DNA from: Doris montereyensis
Lineage: Eukaryota > Mollusca > Gastropoda > Nudibranchia > Dorididae
Length of the DNA: 64,000 bases
Direction of reading: 5' to 3'
Assembly (NCBI GenBank): GCA_037039925.1
Contig: JAXRKP010000209.1
Span: 270,001 to 334,000, forward strand
Under the pieces are notes generated by a model. The model worked only from the letters and a program-made list of their open reading frames with translations, was not told where the DNA came from and did no database searches. The translations under genes were made by a program, and so were the position numbers. Shown piece after piece: positions 34,583 to 48,900 of this stretch (its first letter is position 1; every line of letters begins with the position of its first letter).

Positions 34583-37500
34583 TTAAGCAACAGCAGTTGC
34601 TAAGACCTCTGATACATTGGGATCTGTAGAGCGCACAGTCAGTTGCATCGTGACACCAGATGTATCCAGAGCCAGCTTGGCACGAACAAGGGCATCATGG
34701 CCACCACGGAAAACACCGGCCAGATAAAGAGAGTGAGAGCTCTTCCCGTCGCTAACCTTGTCTGAACGTTCGCAGGGCTGGAGACCAATGTACTGAATAA
34801 TGTTCTTGATGGCCTCTGTTGCAGGGAGGAGAGAGTGGAAATAAATAAATGTTTAACTCAAATCTAAAAAACCCCATAAAACTAACACAACGCAAATTAA
34901 TTAATTTTATACCACATTTCATTGAGCATAAACTAATTTTGGCCTCACTAGTGTTCATAAAAAGCTGAATCAATGTCATGTAAAAGTATGAGGCTTTGAT
35001 GTTCTAATAAGAAAAATATGGAGAGTGAACTTTCTCGAAGGTAGGTTAGAACTCATTAGAACTGTATTGATCTGGCGTTGTGAAATTTTATCAATCTTAA
35101 ATCATCAGGTGTCAAATACCTTTATTGGATGGTACAGGTTAAGAGAAAAAAACACCCCACCAAAACTCTACAAACATTCAAGAAAATAACCAAGGTACTT
35201 ATCAAGCATGAGAGAAACAATTTGATAAAATGGTCTTGAAGTATTTAAATTATATCAAAGACAATCAGACTAGGTGAGACTATTTGGTTAAAATATAGTT
35301 AAAGCAAGTCAGCAAGATTAGCCACATGACCCCCCCCCTCGGAAAAAGAAGAAGAAAAGAAAACATAAGAGATAAAATTTATAGGAATATCTCATAAGCC
35401 ACTTCATGTGTTTTGTTTTTAAAACTAGGTTTCACACTTGAAGTGTTGTGGAAAATGATACATGTAATTTGTCAAAAACTAAATATGTATTTTTGTAGTT
35501 ATAGGAGAGGTGTGTTTGTTTTTAAGTTTAAAGTAACGATATCTTGTTTTTTTTTGGTTCATGGAGAAACAAGTGCAAAACAAGAAAAAAAGACAACAGC
35601 ATGAAGAGCCCTTTTTAAAAATAATTTTTCTTACCCTCAGAGTGTTCATGCTTGACAAAGCATAAGTATCTTCTAACTCATTTTCTGGGCCGACCTCCTC
35701 CCAAGATGCGGCAAAGCTTGGTTTCATGACTTTCTGGACGTGATCAGCTACAGTCACTTCCACATCTTCCAGCTGTTAAGGTATACAAGGAGATGATGGG
35801 AGAGGAGGTGGGAATGATCAATCACTTCAAAAATAAAAAACTGGTTAGCCTAAAAAATAACTTCAAAGTATAATTGGTACAAATTGTCTCAATCTGAAGT
35901 TTAACTAAACCTTCTAGGCTTGTCAGCATTAATCAAATTTATTATCTTCAAACTGGCAATTTAAAAAAAAAGACCATAAACTGCTCACTTTAAACGAAGT
36001 AACTAACATGGTAAATCCGTAAAAGGTAAAGATGCCTTTTCTCTAAAAACTTTCCCCCCCCCCCCAAACAAAAATTCTTCTATAAAGCTAGTGTAGAATT
36101 AAATCCATGCAACTCTACATATGCATAAAAATATATTGAATGCCTATTTAAAGTTTAGCTTATCAACATAGACATGTATAGAGAGAGAGTGAGACAAATA
36201 AAGGGATAGGCAAATAGACGAGTATGTTTCAATTTATGCGATAGTACACACTAGTACTATATTCATGGTTGTGTATTTGTGGCTACAATTCTGCAATGGT
36301 TACAATTTTCATTTTTATGGCTATTTGAAATTTAAAATATCTGCATAAATCCATATACGACAAAATAAGAATACTGATTCTGATTTTAGAATAAAATTAC
36401 ATTAAAATAAACAAATCACAAAGAACTGAAAGAAAAATTAGCTAAACCAAAAGCATGGGCACAACACATAAGGAAGCTAAGACGAGAAAGAAAGGAAGGC
36501 AACAATGACTACAACAATAAAAAAAAATAAAAAAATTCATCATACTCACCACATATTCATCATCATACCCATCGTCATCTGGTTCACCTGTCTGTGGATC
36601 GCAATCTTTCACCAAAAACTTCAGTGTGCAAGCAAAGGTTCCAGTCACTGAGAAAGAAAAATAAAAAGACAAGGGTCTAAATCATTGTAACATAATCATT
36701 GCCTAACGATTGGTTTTGTGAAGCAAAAGCCAATGCCTGTGTCTTATAAAGAGTATTTAATATTTATGGAGATAGCAGGCCCATGTATCATCGACTATGA
36801 AAGTCGCAAACCCGGCACGTCTAAAATTAGTAACACCTTTTAACTTTTTAACATTAAAAACCTCTATGCTTCATCTAGTTAGGATTCCGTGGCACAAGAG
36901 CCAATAGAAACCCATATAACCATATGGGCAATTTTGTATCCTTATTACTTATTAGGTATAATTTTTGACACTTGCAAACTTTGTATGTCTGTTAAAATAG
37001 ATTAAAAAGCCCAGTATCATTTTCCTTGATTTTCTCAAGACATTCAAAATTGGACCTATATGGTTTTGCGACTTTCCACAACATATATATTATTATTATT
37101 CAGGTATCCATTCAACAATTTTTTGCCATGTTGTTTGACATCAAATTAAAAAAACCAACTTATGTTTATAGTTAAGAAATAAAAATATAGATAGTTTCAA
37201 TAAAGGGCAATTTTAAATATTTTATTGGTTAGTACATTTTACTGATAAGTTTTATCCAGACCTACTGACTAGAACAGAAGTGCATAATTCCTTAACTGAT
37301 GGGGTGGTAAAAATGTCAGTAAATTTCTTTTTAGACATCCCTGGTGTTCACTAAGAGCTATCGATAGATGTAGGAAGTTAGGAATCAGAAATTCTAAAGA
37401 CATTCACCATTTAAAACCTAATTGGTTGTATTATATTAACTCACTTTAGATAACTGTTACTGTTTAGCCCCAAAAATTATGTAGACAACAAGCCCTCTAC

Positions 37501-39907
37501 AGTTCTCCTAAAAATCAACACACAAAAACCACCCCCCTGGTCTCCATCCCATACAAAAAATCCAACCAAACTGAAAATCACCGCCCTTCCAACTTACCTT
37601 ATTAAAGACAAATTTGTTTTTTTTTTTAAAGTCACTTAGTCCATCCTTGAATATCTCTAATTATGATCTACATCAGACTGCCAGTGTCTAGTCAAAACTC
37701 AAGATAGTTCCATACCTTGTGTGGGCTCTGACGGGAGTTTGACCAAGGTGTAGGAGGTACCAGGTTTATTGTACGCCAGCTTTGGGCAAGGAACGCACTT
37801 GGTAACCTCAAAACCTTCGGCCGGTTCCATTTCCACTATCACATTCTCCAACAGCTGATCACTAAGGGTGTTGGTACAATCAAACTTAAAGGAAAGAAAC
37901 AAAATGACATGCACATCTATATTTGAATGATAATAAATGCTTGAAAGGTAATTTAACGAGAGAAAATAAATCTTACTACTGACAAACTTCATGCTTTCTT
38001 TCTTTATTAGTTCTCATTCTACCTTCTGATGTATGGGTATAAACTTTATGAAAATGATGAAAGTTTGACAGCGGACTACACAAAAGGTTGTCTCCTGTGC
38101 ATCCTCATAAATATAATAATAATAATGTAAACATCTATATTGCGCCATACGCCCCCTCTCGAACGGAGGGCTCTGGGTGCATTACAATTCCAATGCTAAG
38201 AACATAATATGTATACCAGACATGCCACTCTAAATTTTTAAAAATCAGGACCTAGATTCTGCTTGATCAGTTTGAAATTTAAGGCTCTAGTAATCGCGGT
38301 AGGCCTCAATAACACGTAATCATACGAAGTCTGGGAAATTTCAGGCGGAAGGCTATTCCATATTTATGGTCCGAAGCATTGAAACTTCGTTCACCAGCTT
38401 TCAATCGACAGCGGAGAATCTTCAATCTGAGAGCATTATCTGTTGAACGAAGTGACCTGCCGGGTTGGTAGCACTGCAGCACGTTACAGGCATACGCTGC
38501 AGCAGGTTACAGGCATACGCTGGAGCCGTATTGTTTACACACTTGAAGACAATGGTTGCTGCCTTGAGCTGCAATTTTCTCCAGTGATAGTCTTGAGGAA
38601 TTTGACACATTGGGTAAAAAATAGGGATAGAATGGAGAAAATGTGAATGGACCAAAACGCGAACATTACATGACCACTTACTTGAAACACCATGTAGTTG
38701 CTGAATGTGTGTTTAACACATTGAATGTAGTATTCCGTCTCTGATTCCGTCACTTCCACAGGACTGGAGGACTTGAACAAAGCACCCAAATTGGCCAGTT
38801 CTGGCAACTTTGAGAATACATCAGAAAAATGTGTTAATTTGCTGGAAAACAAAATCGAAAAACCAAGCCAAAATCAAATCTTCTAGCAGGGTCTTGCAGT
38901 GTACTAAAAGATCTCAAAATTAGTAAATTTACAGAGGTGAATGCTTATGAACCAAATCTCTTTTCTTTTATACCAAACGTTTATCAGTATTTCATATCAA
39001 TGATAATGATAATAACAAATGACTACAGTAGTAGCCGCCTCAAGAACATGTCCTTTAGGAGATTGAAAATTCGTGCTGGTAGGCAGACTGTGCTGGAAAG
39101 TGGACAAAACTTTATGTCGTCGATGGCACACAACAAACAGATGAAAGTTTCCTCAATTACCAACATCATATTGGTTGGACACATATCTTAGATTTGGTTG
39201 ACAATGATTAACCGCAATTGTTTTCGTAATGTACATTAGGAAATGATGAACTCAGACCATTGTTCATTTTGCCTACATAAACTAGTGCGTCCTGATGCTC
39301 GGCTGAAGGCAGGTAGAGTAAGATTCACTGTTAACGACCTACGCTAGACAATGACCATTGTTTCTTGGCCCAGCCAGGGGATGAAGCTGACACTTCGCTG
39401 TCCGGCTGGTAGAGAGATTATTCTACCAGCACCTATTTATTACAACTGAGAGACATGGCTTGATCATCTGGTTTAATTGAAATGCCTTTATTTCTACTAA
39501 TTATAACAAGCAGAATGATAAGCCTACATTCTAAATCATTGTATTGGTGATGCATATAAAGCTTCATGGATATTCTTCCCCTTGCCGCCGAAAGACTTGT
39601 TTTTGTTTGTGACGTTGAAATTTACCCCTTCCATCATTGCGGTGATCTCAGGGTGAATTATGGGGAAACAGCAAGATGATAGATGAGTTTAAAAGAAAGG
39701 AAAAATGGAGGAAAAAGTCAAATGCATTGTGTGTTTAAAATAAGACTGACTGACACATTGTTTTTAAACAGTCGCCATACAGATATTTTGGTGCATGTTA
39801 CACAGATCTTACTTGGGCCAACTGTTCTTGGTACACATCCTGTCTTGAGGCAGCCACTTTGTCTTGGCTTGGTTTGGCTGACATATTCTCTCCAGGTAAA
39901 TCTCGCA
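34583..39907 (-). CDS. COPG: COPG exons 17-22, linker and appendage domain
   Basis: Exon 17 encodes the linker ([20 protein letters not shown]). Exons 18-20 give the Ig-like appendage subdomain ([60 protein letters not shown]). Exons 21-22 give the platform subdomain ([60 protein letters not shown]) ending [13 protein letters not shown] at 34583-34585. In the family this appendage binds ARFGAP2/3-type partners. The exon 21/22 junction (NTLR/EAIKNII) is one base short with the visible GTAAG donor and CAACAG acceptor. Confidence 0.93.
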
Positions 39908-42900
39908 CTGAAAGATAAATGATACAGAAAATAGCACATCTTACGTCTTACTTTTGGTTGAAACGATTTAATTTGACTATTTCTTTAAGAGCCTTCAAGG
40001 CCATGAAAAACTTGCAAGACAAGTAGACACAACAATATTAATATTGCCCTTTAACCCTTTCCTGCCTAGTGCGACATCAGCCTTGCAGTCTACTGTGACC
40101 GAATGTGACATCATCCTCAATGCCTAAAGCACCCTAATGCACCCTTTCTTACTCTTTGTCTTTACACTCGTATAACAAAATCTTGAAGTGTGCGAGACTT
40201 GAATCGGCAATCTCGTGATTTGTGCGAGATTTCCAGCCCTTTTGTGAAGAAAATCATATATTGTTATCTACTTTTGTTTTTGACTTACTGCGATTGTAAA
40301 CAAAGTGACACTATTACTTCCAATGAATGGACCGACCTACTTATGGACGTTACTGACAATTAAAGGCTCATCAAAGTTATATAATAGTATATATTTTCCG
40401 AAAGTTTAGTATGTTCTTTAGTTTATCATAATTTCTTCATTGAAAGACATTTAAGTCTCTAAATTTAATGTTAACTGAGACAGGCATATTTTCATCACAG
40501 CTTAGGCACACAGACTGAATAGGAAATGAGGGCTTAAGTATACAGACTAGAATTGTGGAGGACCCTTAGGCAGAAAAGGGTTAACTAAAGATGGGAACTA
40601 TGCATCATTAGTTCTTTTTAGACAAAACATTAAAAGTTATCAATGCAAGTCCAAGGAAAAACTGAATTTAACTCATTATGGTTCAACCCGACCGTAAACA
40701 GTCGCATGTTAGGCAGCCAGCTGTGTTTAGCCCAGACAAACCTGTCCACCCACTTACTGATTCCCATTGTTCAAACCTGCCGTGGATAAAACCTCTTTCA
40801 ATGACCAGATTGGGTCGACAGGCCTATTTCTGTTACTTATTTTAAGTGCTATTCTTTACAGAAAGCTGATTAGTCCATTTAAGCCTCTTTCTAATGCTAA
40901 AGGTCATGATCCTAATGTAAAAACGTCACTTTCCGTGAAGTCATCATTCATCATACTCTGCTACTGTATTGCCTTTGGCACATATTTCATCGATCTGTTT
41001 CAAGTGTCTACGTTTAATGCTTTTACTTTTATCATCAATATTGTCGTAATGGACTGTTATAACAGTGACATGGAGTGAGAAAATCCTTTTCCTTACACTG
41101 CTCATCAGAAGCAATGGGAAGCTTAGATAATGTAAACATACCAAGACAATCCAGTTGCTGGGAAATTGAATTCAGGTCAGCTCTTCCGGTTGGGGAATCA
41201 ACACACTAATAAGTTACGTCATAATTTGTTATTTTTACTTGTGATTTCCTACTAATAAGCCTTCAAAGAAAAGATTGGAAAATACATGGTTCTTTGTAAA
41301 CAGAGGTTAAATGATTCTTTTTTCAAATAACATAGAGAATGTTCATTTGGGGACATTTTAAAATTAAGTTAGAAAATAAATGTAAAACGCTTTCCAGTTA
41401 TACTTCCTATTAAGCTGGTATCAAATCTCCTATATCCAAAACAATACGGACTCTTTAAAGAGCTAAAAATATTTGAGTGAATTGCTCAACATAACTATGG
41501 CATCTTACCCTTCTGTTCCATCATTGGTTGGGTGGCCAAAGGAACTGATTTCAGGTCGAATGAAGTCTCAGACGGTTCCAGAGTGTAGTGGTGCAGGGCT
41601 CTCTCCAAGCCAACCACAGTCACCTGAAGACCTGGATGTGAAAACATGAAACAAATAAACTGTACAACTCGTTGTGAAATTGGCCGGTCTTGGTCATAAA
41701 AACTTTAAGGTGTACAGTTTTTACAGCCATGATAAGACACGGGAAAGCTTTCTACTTTCTGATTGGAAGGACAAGGAAACTGAGGAAAGAAATATCAACA
41801 AACAGGGTCTTACTGATTCTAAAAGATTAAATCTACATCTTCAACCCATGATTCATGTTTGACTAGGCTGGGTTGTTTGTTTCAATGAAGTTTACCCTGA
41901 CCATTATATGTGGTGATCTCAAGAGCGAATTAAGAGGTAACAGCAAGATATAAAAAAACATGTGACAGATTGAAAAGAAAGGAGTATTCTGGGCTAGAAG
42001 GAGGTACATGACTTAGACAATTGTTATTATGTGAATGGGATAACCACAATGCTCAGAGATGTATCAAAACAAGGGAGATCAAAATGGTTAAACATAAATG
42101 GAAAAAAAATAATGACATGATTAGCACTGAAAGAAGTACACAAGAAATAGAGCCTATGACCAGCAGTTGCTGGCTGTGGGTGCTTCAAATTGACGCAACT
42201 TGAGTTCACAGTTAATAACCTGATCATGAATAAAAAATCTCTGAAAGTTTCTGCCGTTGACGGTATCTTTAGACAAAAATTACATTTAGCCCTCATATAA
42301 TATACATACTTTTCAAGGTAAATACAGACTTAGACTCAAAGCCAAAAATTGTACTGAAAATTATTTTTTTACATACTGGTTGGCAGCTATAAAAAAGGAG
42401 AGGAAAAATCCAACTTACCATTCAGAATGTAGGCAGAGCTGAGAGCCTTTGTTTCTGCTTCAGCACATTGACATAGAAGGTAGCACGATCTCTCACTTCA
42501 TCATCAGAGTCCAGTTGGCATCTTATAAAATCAAAAGTAAAACAACAAAACTTTAAAAAAAGCTTTTCATTATAATAAAAGATAGTGCGCATGATTACAT
42601 TTGAAATAACGTTATCAGTAACGCTACATTAATACAAATTCTAGAGAAAGTGTAGACGCAAGAACTTATTTTGTTTCCTGACTTGAAAAAAAAAGAAAAT
42701 AGCAATGTAAAAACCCCCCAAAAACAAATAAAGAGAAGAAGATAAATTCTAAAATTTCTGTCTGCCAAATATGATGTTAAGCGTTAAGTTTGGAAACATT
42801 TTCAGATTTCCTTTTCATTTTGAGAAACTTGTAACAAAACAATAAGAAAAAGTCTAAAAAAAATCAAGGATATGGTAGTTAGGCTAAACAATAATGTTGC

Positions 42901-45900
42901 AATTAAAATTAATGTTCTAAAGATTATCCAAAAGATCACCAAACTTTTGATAAGCCATCAATTGTATTGAAGTTTAATACTAAATGACATAAAGTTTGGC
43001 CCTGAACCAAAATATCTAAGAGGAAGCTTGAAATTCAAAAACAAAGTCATTCCATGAAACAAATATTCCCAAAGCTACAGACTGACATGGCACAGCATCA
43101 GTTCTTTATTCTGATGCAACTTTGATCGAGTACTTGCCCTCTTTATCTATGGACTTGGGAGGTGAGTGAATGCACCCTGACTTTATGTTCCATGAAGTTT
43201 ATTTAATTCAGATAGTGTTCCATAGTATATAAGAAAATGTTATTCCTTTCGTGTCACCGGCTGATAGATCCATTAACTTCATTGTCAGGATTTAAAAACC
43301 ATAGTTTAGAGAACTTAGGCAAGCTATTCATGACATAATGATAGAGCAATTATATTACAAGACTGGTATGAAAATAAGCAAAAGAAGTCAAAATAAAAAA
43401 AACAGTCAGGGGGAGATATTTCTTCTTTTTTTCTATCATAGAAACACAAAAAAAATGTTATTCACTTATGCACCTTTCAAGAAGTACAACACAACTTTGT
43501 ACGAGATCGTCGCAGTGGGCTCCAAACTTTGCAATGGCGCTAACAGCAGCTGAAGGAAGACAATGTTAAAAACTTGATTCCAATAACAGTATTGAGATGA
43601 AAATGTCATATTATATATTTTCAAAAAGATAAATCAGTTTTTAAAAAACCCAATCTTTCTCATTTTTATACATTAAACATAGTGATGTCCTTTTGCAATC
43701 ATGACAATAAGTAAAACAGCTAACAGTGACACCAACATATCTAGTAACAACCTTGGGTGATATCATAACGAGCATAAGGAGTGGACAAAATTATTTGCAC
43801 ATGTGGATTATGATTAGACAGATAGACATTGGTTAAATAGGGCACTGGATAGATGGAATGGTTTCAAATAAAAAGCAATTTGAAATAAGCAGTATTGGCT
43901 GTAATTATATTTCAATAATAACACGGTGTTTACCTGCTCTCACAGCAGCATTCTCAAGGATGACTCTGTTGTAAATGAAGCGGATGTACTTAGAGGGAGT
44001 GGGAGTGCGGGGTCCCTCTCTCCCAAGAAGATGCAGGATCTTTGTTGCCAGAACAGTGTGCTCGCAATCTTCAATGAACTCACAAAGGTGAGCAAGACCT
44101 GATGGAGATAATCGAGGATATTGGAGAAACTGTTTCATAAAAAACTTGACACACAGGGGGATAATGGTATGTAATTTTTTTTTAATGTTCTAACTCAGCG
44201 ATAAGCATTAGATAAATGTGAGACATTATTTTAGAAGAGCGCATATAATGAATTCTCACCAGCTTCTTTTGCCTCTGGGTTCTCTTCAATAGTGATAATG
44301 ATACAATCCACAATCTCCTTCTTGTAGTCAAAGCCTCCTGGAGACAAAAATGAATCACCAAATACTTTTGAAAATGTTATCAATACTGGGTACGAAAAAC
44401 AAGATTCAAAAACCTTTTAAATAAGAAAGAAAACAAAAAAAAAAATGATTGGGGGGGGGGTTTGAAAGAACACAGGACAGAGAAAAATTGATAGAAAATA
44501 AGAAAATGATGTAGTCTTTTATTAAATATGATAGAATAGTCCCTTTCTCTTCATTAGAAGTAAGGGAAAGATTCCATTTAATATTCTATCTAAACAATAT
44601 CTTGTCTAGCTTTGCAAAGTGGCAAACAACAAAGCTGACGTTTTAAATGGGAACTCTGAGGGTTTAACTCTTATCCTTTCGATTCTACCTTGCTGATTTT
44701 TAAATTTCATGGAAAATCTGCCCTTGTTCTACTATGTCCTAACATTTTCTTATGTCAACAAAACAGTAAGATACCTTTCTTTAGTGCTTTTCTTACATTC
44801 CTTAACAATTATCTTTGTGTTCCATGCATTTCGATATAGCATACAAGAAGCCCCATGTTTTCATAACATTTACACATATATAACATGATCCAAAATCCAC
44901 CGCAACACAAAACATTATATATTGCACTTGCCTTTTGGATTCTTTGGCTGATTTATTCTCATAGTTTTCCTCTGAGTTAATCATTACTCCTAGGTAATTG
45001 TAGCTTTGAACTTGTTCTAAGTTCTCCCTGCCCAATTTAAGATTTTGTGTTTTAGCTTCCTAGTTACTAGCATTTTTTTGGTTTTCTTCGCATTTACTCT
45101 CATTCCTTTTTATTTAATTCATTATTAATCATGTTGATATTCGACTAGAGATCCCTTTCTGATTTTCCGAACAGAACTAAATCATCAGCAAATGAAAGCT
45201 TTGATACATTTACTGGTTTGAGCTTCCACATACTTACATTCAGTTTCTTCCTTTTTGAGGATGCCTTTGCAACTGAATCCATAAATGTGATAAACAAAAG
45301 AGGACTAAGGATACAACCCTGTCTTACTCCTATATTTACATCAAATTCTTCAGATACATTTCCAGCAACTCTCACTGCACGTTGGTTTATTGTAAAAACT
45401 TTTAATGGCTTCTATTAATTTTTGCTTTACGTTGTGTTCTCTTAAGGAATGCCATAGTTCGTCCTTCCTCACAGTGTCAACTGCCTTTTCTGTCAATAAA
45501 ACACAGGTGCACCATGCTGTTCTTTTCCTATCTCCTTTAATTTGTTTCCTTCCACAGACCTCTTCAGTACAACTGAGGAGTTTCTTTATACATTTGCCAA
45601 CTTTTCTTCTATTGTGCTATCCTTCAGATCCACCTGCCTTTCACTGATAGATTCTTTTATCCTGGATTGGTATATCTGTTTTACTATTGGTTTATTTAGT
45701 TCTATTTTGAGTTTAGTAGCTTTCTTCTCTTTCCTTTTCTGTTTGTTTTCTTCAGTTAATAATCTCATTTTGGCTATCACTAGGTGATGATCACTACTGA
45801 TTACTCTTGCATCCATTGTACTGTAAAAAAGGGAGTTGCTAACTATTATGTAGTCTATCCTTGACTTTTCACATGTCTTTATTTACTCTTGTATATTTGT

Positions 45901-48900
45901 GGATATCTTTACGAGGAAAAAATTAGTCTCTCCATTTGGAGAAGTTATCTCTCCTTTACCTATTATCCCTCCTGACGTTTCTACATTGTTGCCTACTCTA
46001 GCATTTAAATCTCATAAAAGCATTCGTTCGTGTTTGAGTTTAAGATTCTCTGTAGCTATTTGTAAATTGTTTTCTAAGATATCTTTTTCTTCTTTGGTGG
46101 CATCTTCGTTTGGTACATACGCTATTATTAATTTAATTTCTTTTTTTTTTTGGTTTAATATTTACCTCTAATAGCCGTGGGCTTACAAATTTCCAACTTT
46201 CTAGTAGTTTTCATGCCTTTTATGCAGTAGGAGGCCTACTCCTGCTCTAGCTCTATCTTTGACATCTACTCCTGAGAAGATTAAAGTATGATTTGGTCCT
46301 ACATTTTCTTTTCCTTGTCATTTTTTCTTTGTTTCTGTAATAGCCAAAATGCCTACTGCGAATTTTTCCATTTTTTCAGCTAATTCTAACTTTTTTTCCA
46401 TTTATTGCCCTAACATTCCACGTTCCAAAATCACAGTCCGTGTTCTTTCCAGAGTCGTCTTCGAAAGTTCAAGCCAGGTATATCATTATATGTATTACTT
46501 TGAATCGGTTCGGTTCTGGATAAGCAGGGGATTGGCCTACTGTATCCTAAGTAAATGATGGGGCTGCGACCTTGAGGGCCCCTGCCGGGCCTTGTTATTT
46601 TCTGTCAGGGTTAACTCCCTTAGCCTTTGGTTGCTCAAAACCAGCCTGCAAGGCAGCAGGTTGTTATTTTCTGTCAGGGTTAACTCCTTTAGCCTATGGT
46701 CAAACTAGACCCGCCTGCAAGGCAGCAGGAGACTCATGGAGGATGGGACCACTTAATCCCCATACAGGTGCTTATCTGTCCACTGCCTGGTACAGTTATT
46801 TCAAGTGTTGTTTATGCTAAAACCCCCAACAAACTATACATTTCTGGAAAGGTGTCGAGTCATGCTTTATGCTAAAAACGAAATAATTAAAAAATTCACC
46901 ATGACACAACCTTGATCCCTTGACAAAAATCTAATATGGCCGCCAAGCTACAAATTCTTATGTTGTATCCCTTGAAAAGTTTATAGATATTGTCATTTTC
47001 GTTCAAAAAACCCTTGATCACTTAGAGAATTTCATGACCTTTCCAGAAATACATAGTTTGTTGGGGTTCTTATCAAATGTTCATGATAAGTTTATTTAAA
47101 AAACGAAAGCAATGATACTGGAATCATAAGACGGCTATGAGTAATACTATGAGGACAGGAAGACAATCGCTATTTTCGGAAGCAGGAGAGCTACAGGTAT
47201 TCTTCAATCACCGGAGATGCTGAAAACGATAAGAACAGCTGGTAGTCAAGGGAATTAACAATGAAAAACTGGGCAGGTGAATTGGCCGATCTAATCGGCT
47301 GCCTCAGAATAGCGTACAGTAATTACCTGATTTAACCGGCTTTACTGTGTTTTAGGGTTCATAAACCGAAGAGAAAAATCTTCTTACTTTTGTTATGCTT
47401 TCATAAATGAGTCAGTCATAGCTATGTATGTAATTACATACATATCTACGACTGACTCATTTATGAAAGCGTAGCAAAGTTTGAATAGTAAGATGAAACA
47501 AAAAACCAGCACTAGCAATTGTCCATTTCTCTGGTTCATTGTGAGTCTTTGACTCATTGAATGCCTTTACCTCATCTCTCAACATCTGGGCAAGGAAGGT
47601 CATCAGGACATTGTGCTTTCTGGGAAACTTGCAGCAAAGAGAGCGAATGGCCTGCACCACCACAATCTTAAACTCGTCTGAGATTTCAGACATGAAGGTC
47701 GAAATCTGTTTCATCAACCGATCAACGCTGCTCTCATTGCCAGTCTTCAGCAGCGTGGTGATGGCCAGCGTGGCAATGCTGCGGTTCACATCGGTGATAA
47801 GATTCTCAAGGTCAAGGTTGCATGCAGTGACAGCTGCTGGATGCTTAATGGCAACCTTAAAACAGAAATAAAAACATTCAGCAAAATGACAGAGACAAAC
47901 AAAACAGGAATTTCTGCTAAGAACATGGAAAAAAGAAATAAAAACAAGAAAAAGAAAAGGAACAAAGCTAAATATGTATAATTTTACAGATGTTAATTGC
48001 AACACTTTTTCTGTCTAAAATGCTTTCCCCCATTCTTTTTGTTTCATATGAAGAGAGTCATCACACTAATGGCCATTTTCAGCGATTAATAGGTACATTA
48101 AGGAGAAAGGAAACAATGAAAGACTTGGATAGCACCTATCAATCATCCACGTTCTACGATGAGCTTCAACATCAGACAACAAATCTCAATGAGAACTCAG
48201 TCAACTGGATCTATTTCAGCGGTTCAAATAAAGCTTTGACACTGTTCCCATTTATTAAATATCCCAATACTCAAGAAGTCACGATGTGTTCGAGGACAAA
48301 CATAAAAAAGACAGCTACTGGCTTGTCACAATGAACCATGTCATCATCACAATTCATGCAATGATTATGTCTTCAGCATCAAAAATAAATCCAAAACATT
48401 GCACCCTTTTCTTCCATTCCCACGTTATCCTATCATTGATATGTAGTATGAAATAGATCTAGAAATACTCCGATCCGATAACAATTACAATTGTCAGGTA
48501 TATAATATTTAATATTCATTTTGCATACATTATTGTTATTAACAATTGAAAGTGCCAGCTAGCTCATATCAATCTTGCATACATCATTGTTACTTTGATT
48601 ATTCATTAGCTCATAAGAATTTTCTCTTCCCGTTATCATCTGATGTGCTCCCTCTTAGTAGATTATACAAAGATATTTCGGAAAAAAACAAAATCTGGCT
48701 TAATCTCACTCTTTTGAGTGTTCCACAAAATATACCAAATCATGTCATAAAAAAGATTGTTAATATATTTACTTTGTTTAAGGTTCTGACAGCAGCAAAT
48801 CTGAGGGTTGGTTTTGGAGAGCTGCAGAACAGCTGCAAGACTGACACAGCAGGGGCTAAATCTTTAGCTGTTGTGTTCTTCAACTGAACAATGGCTTGGG

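Noticed and set aside
40767..41078. 103-codon plus-strand frame with hydrophobic segments
   Set aside because: It is in a COPG intron, has no recognisable family and no splice or promoter support.
47310..47355. CAGTAATTACCTGATTTAACCGG as a pogo-type terminus
   Set aside because: A TA-CAGT start is present but no matching right end or internal structure could be found.
47990..48334. 114-codon plus-strand frame between COPG exons 10 and 11
   Set aside because: Intronic and antisense to COPG, with no motif; likely chance.
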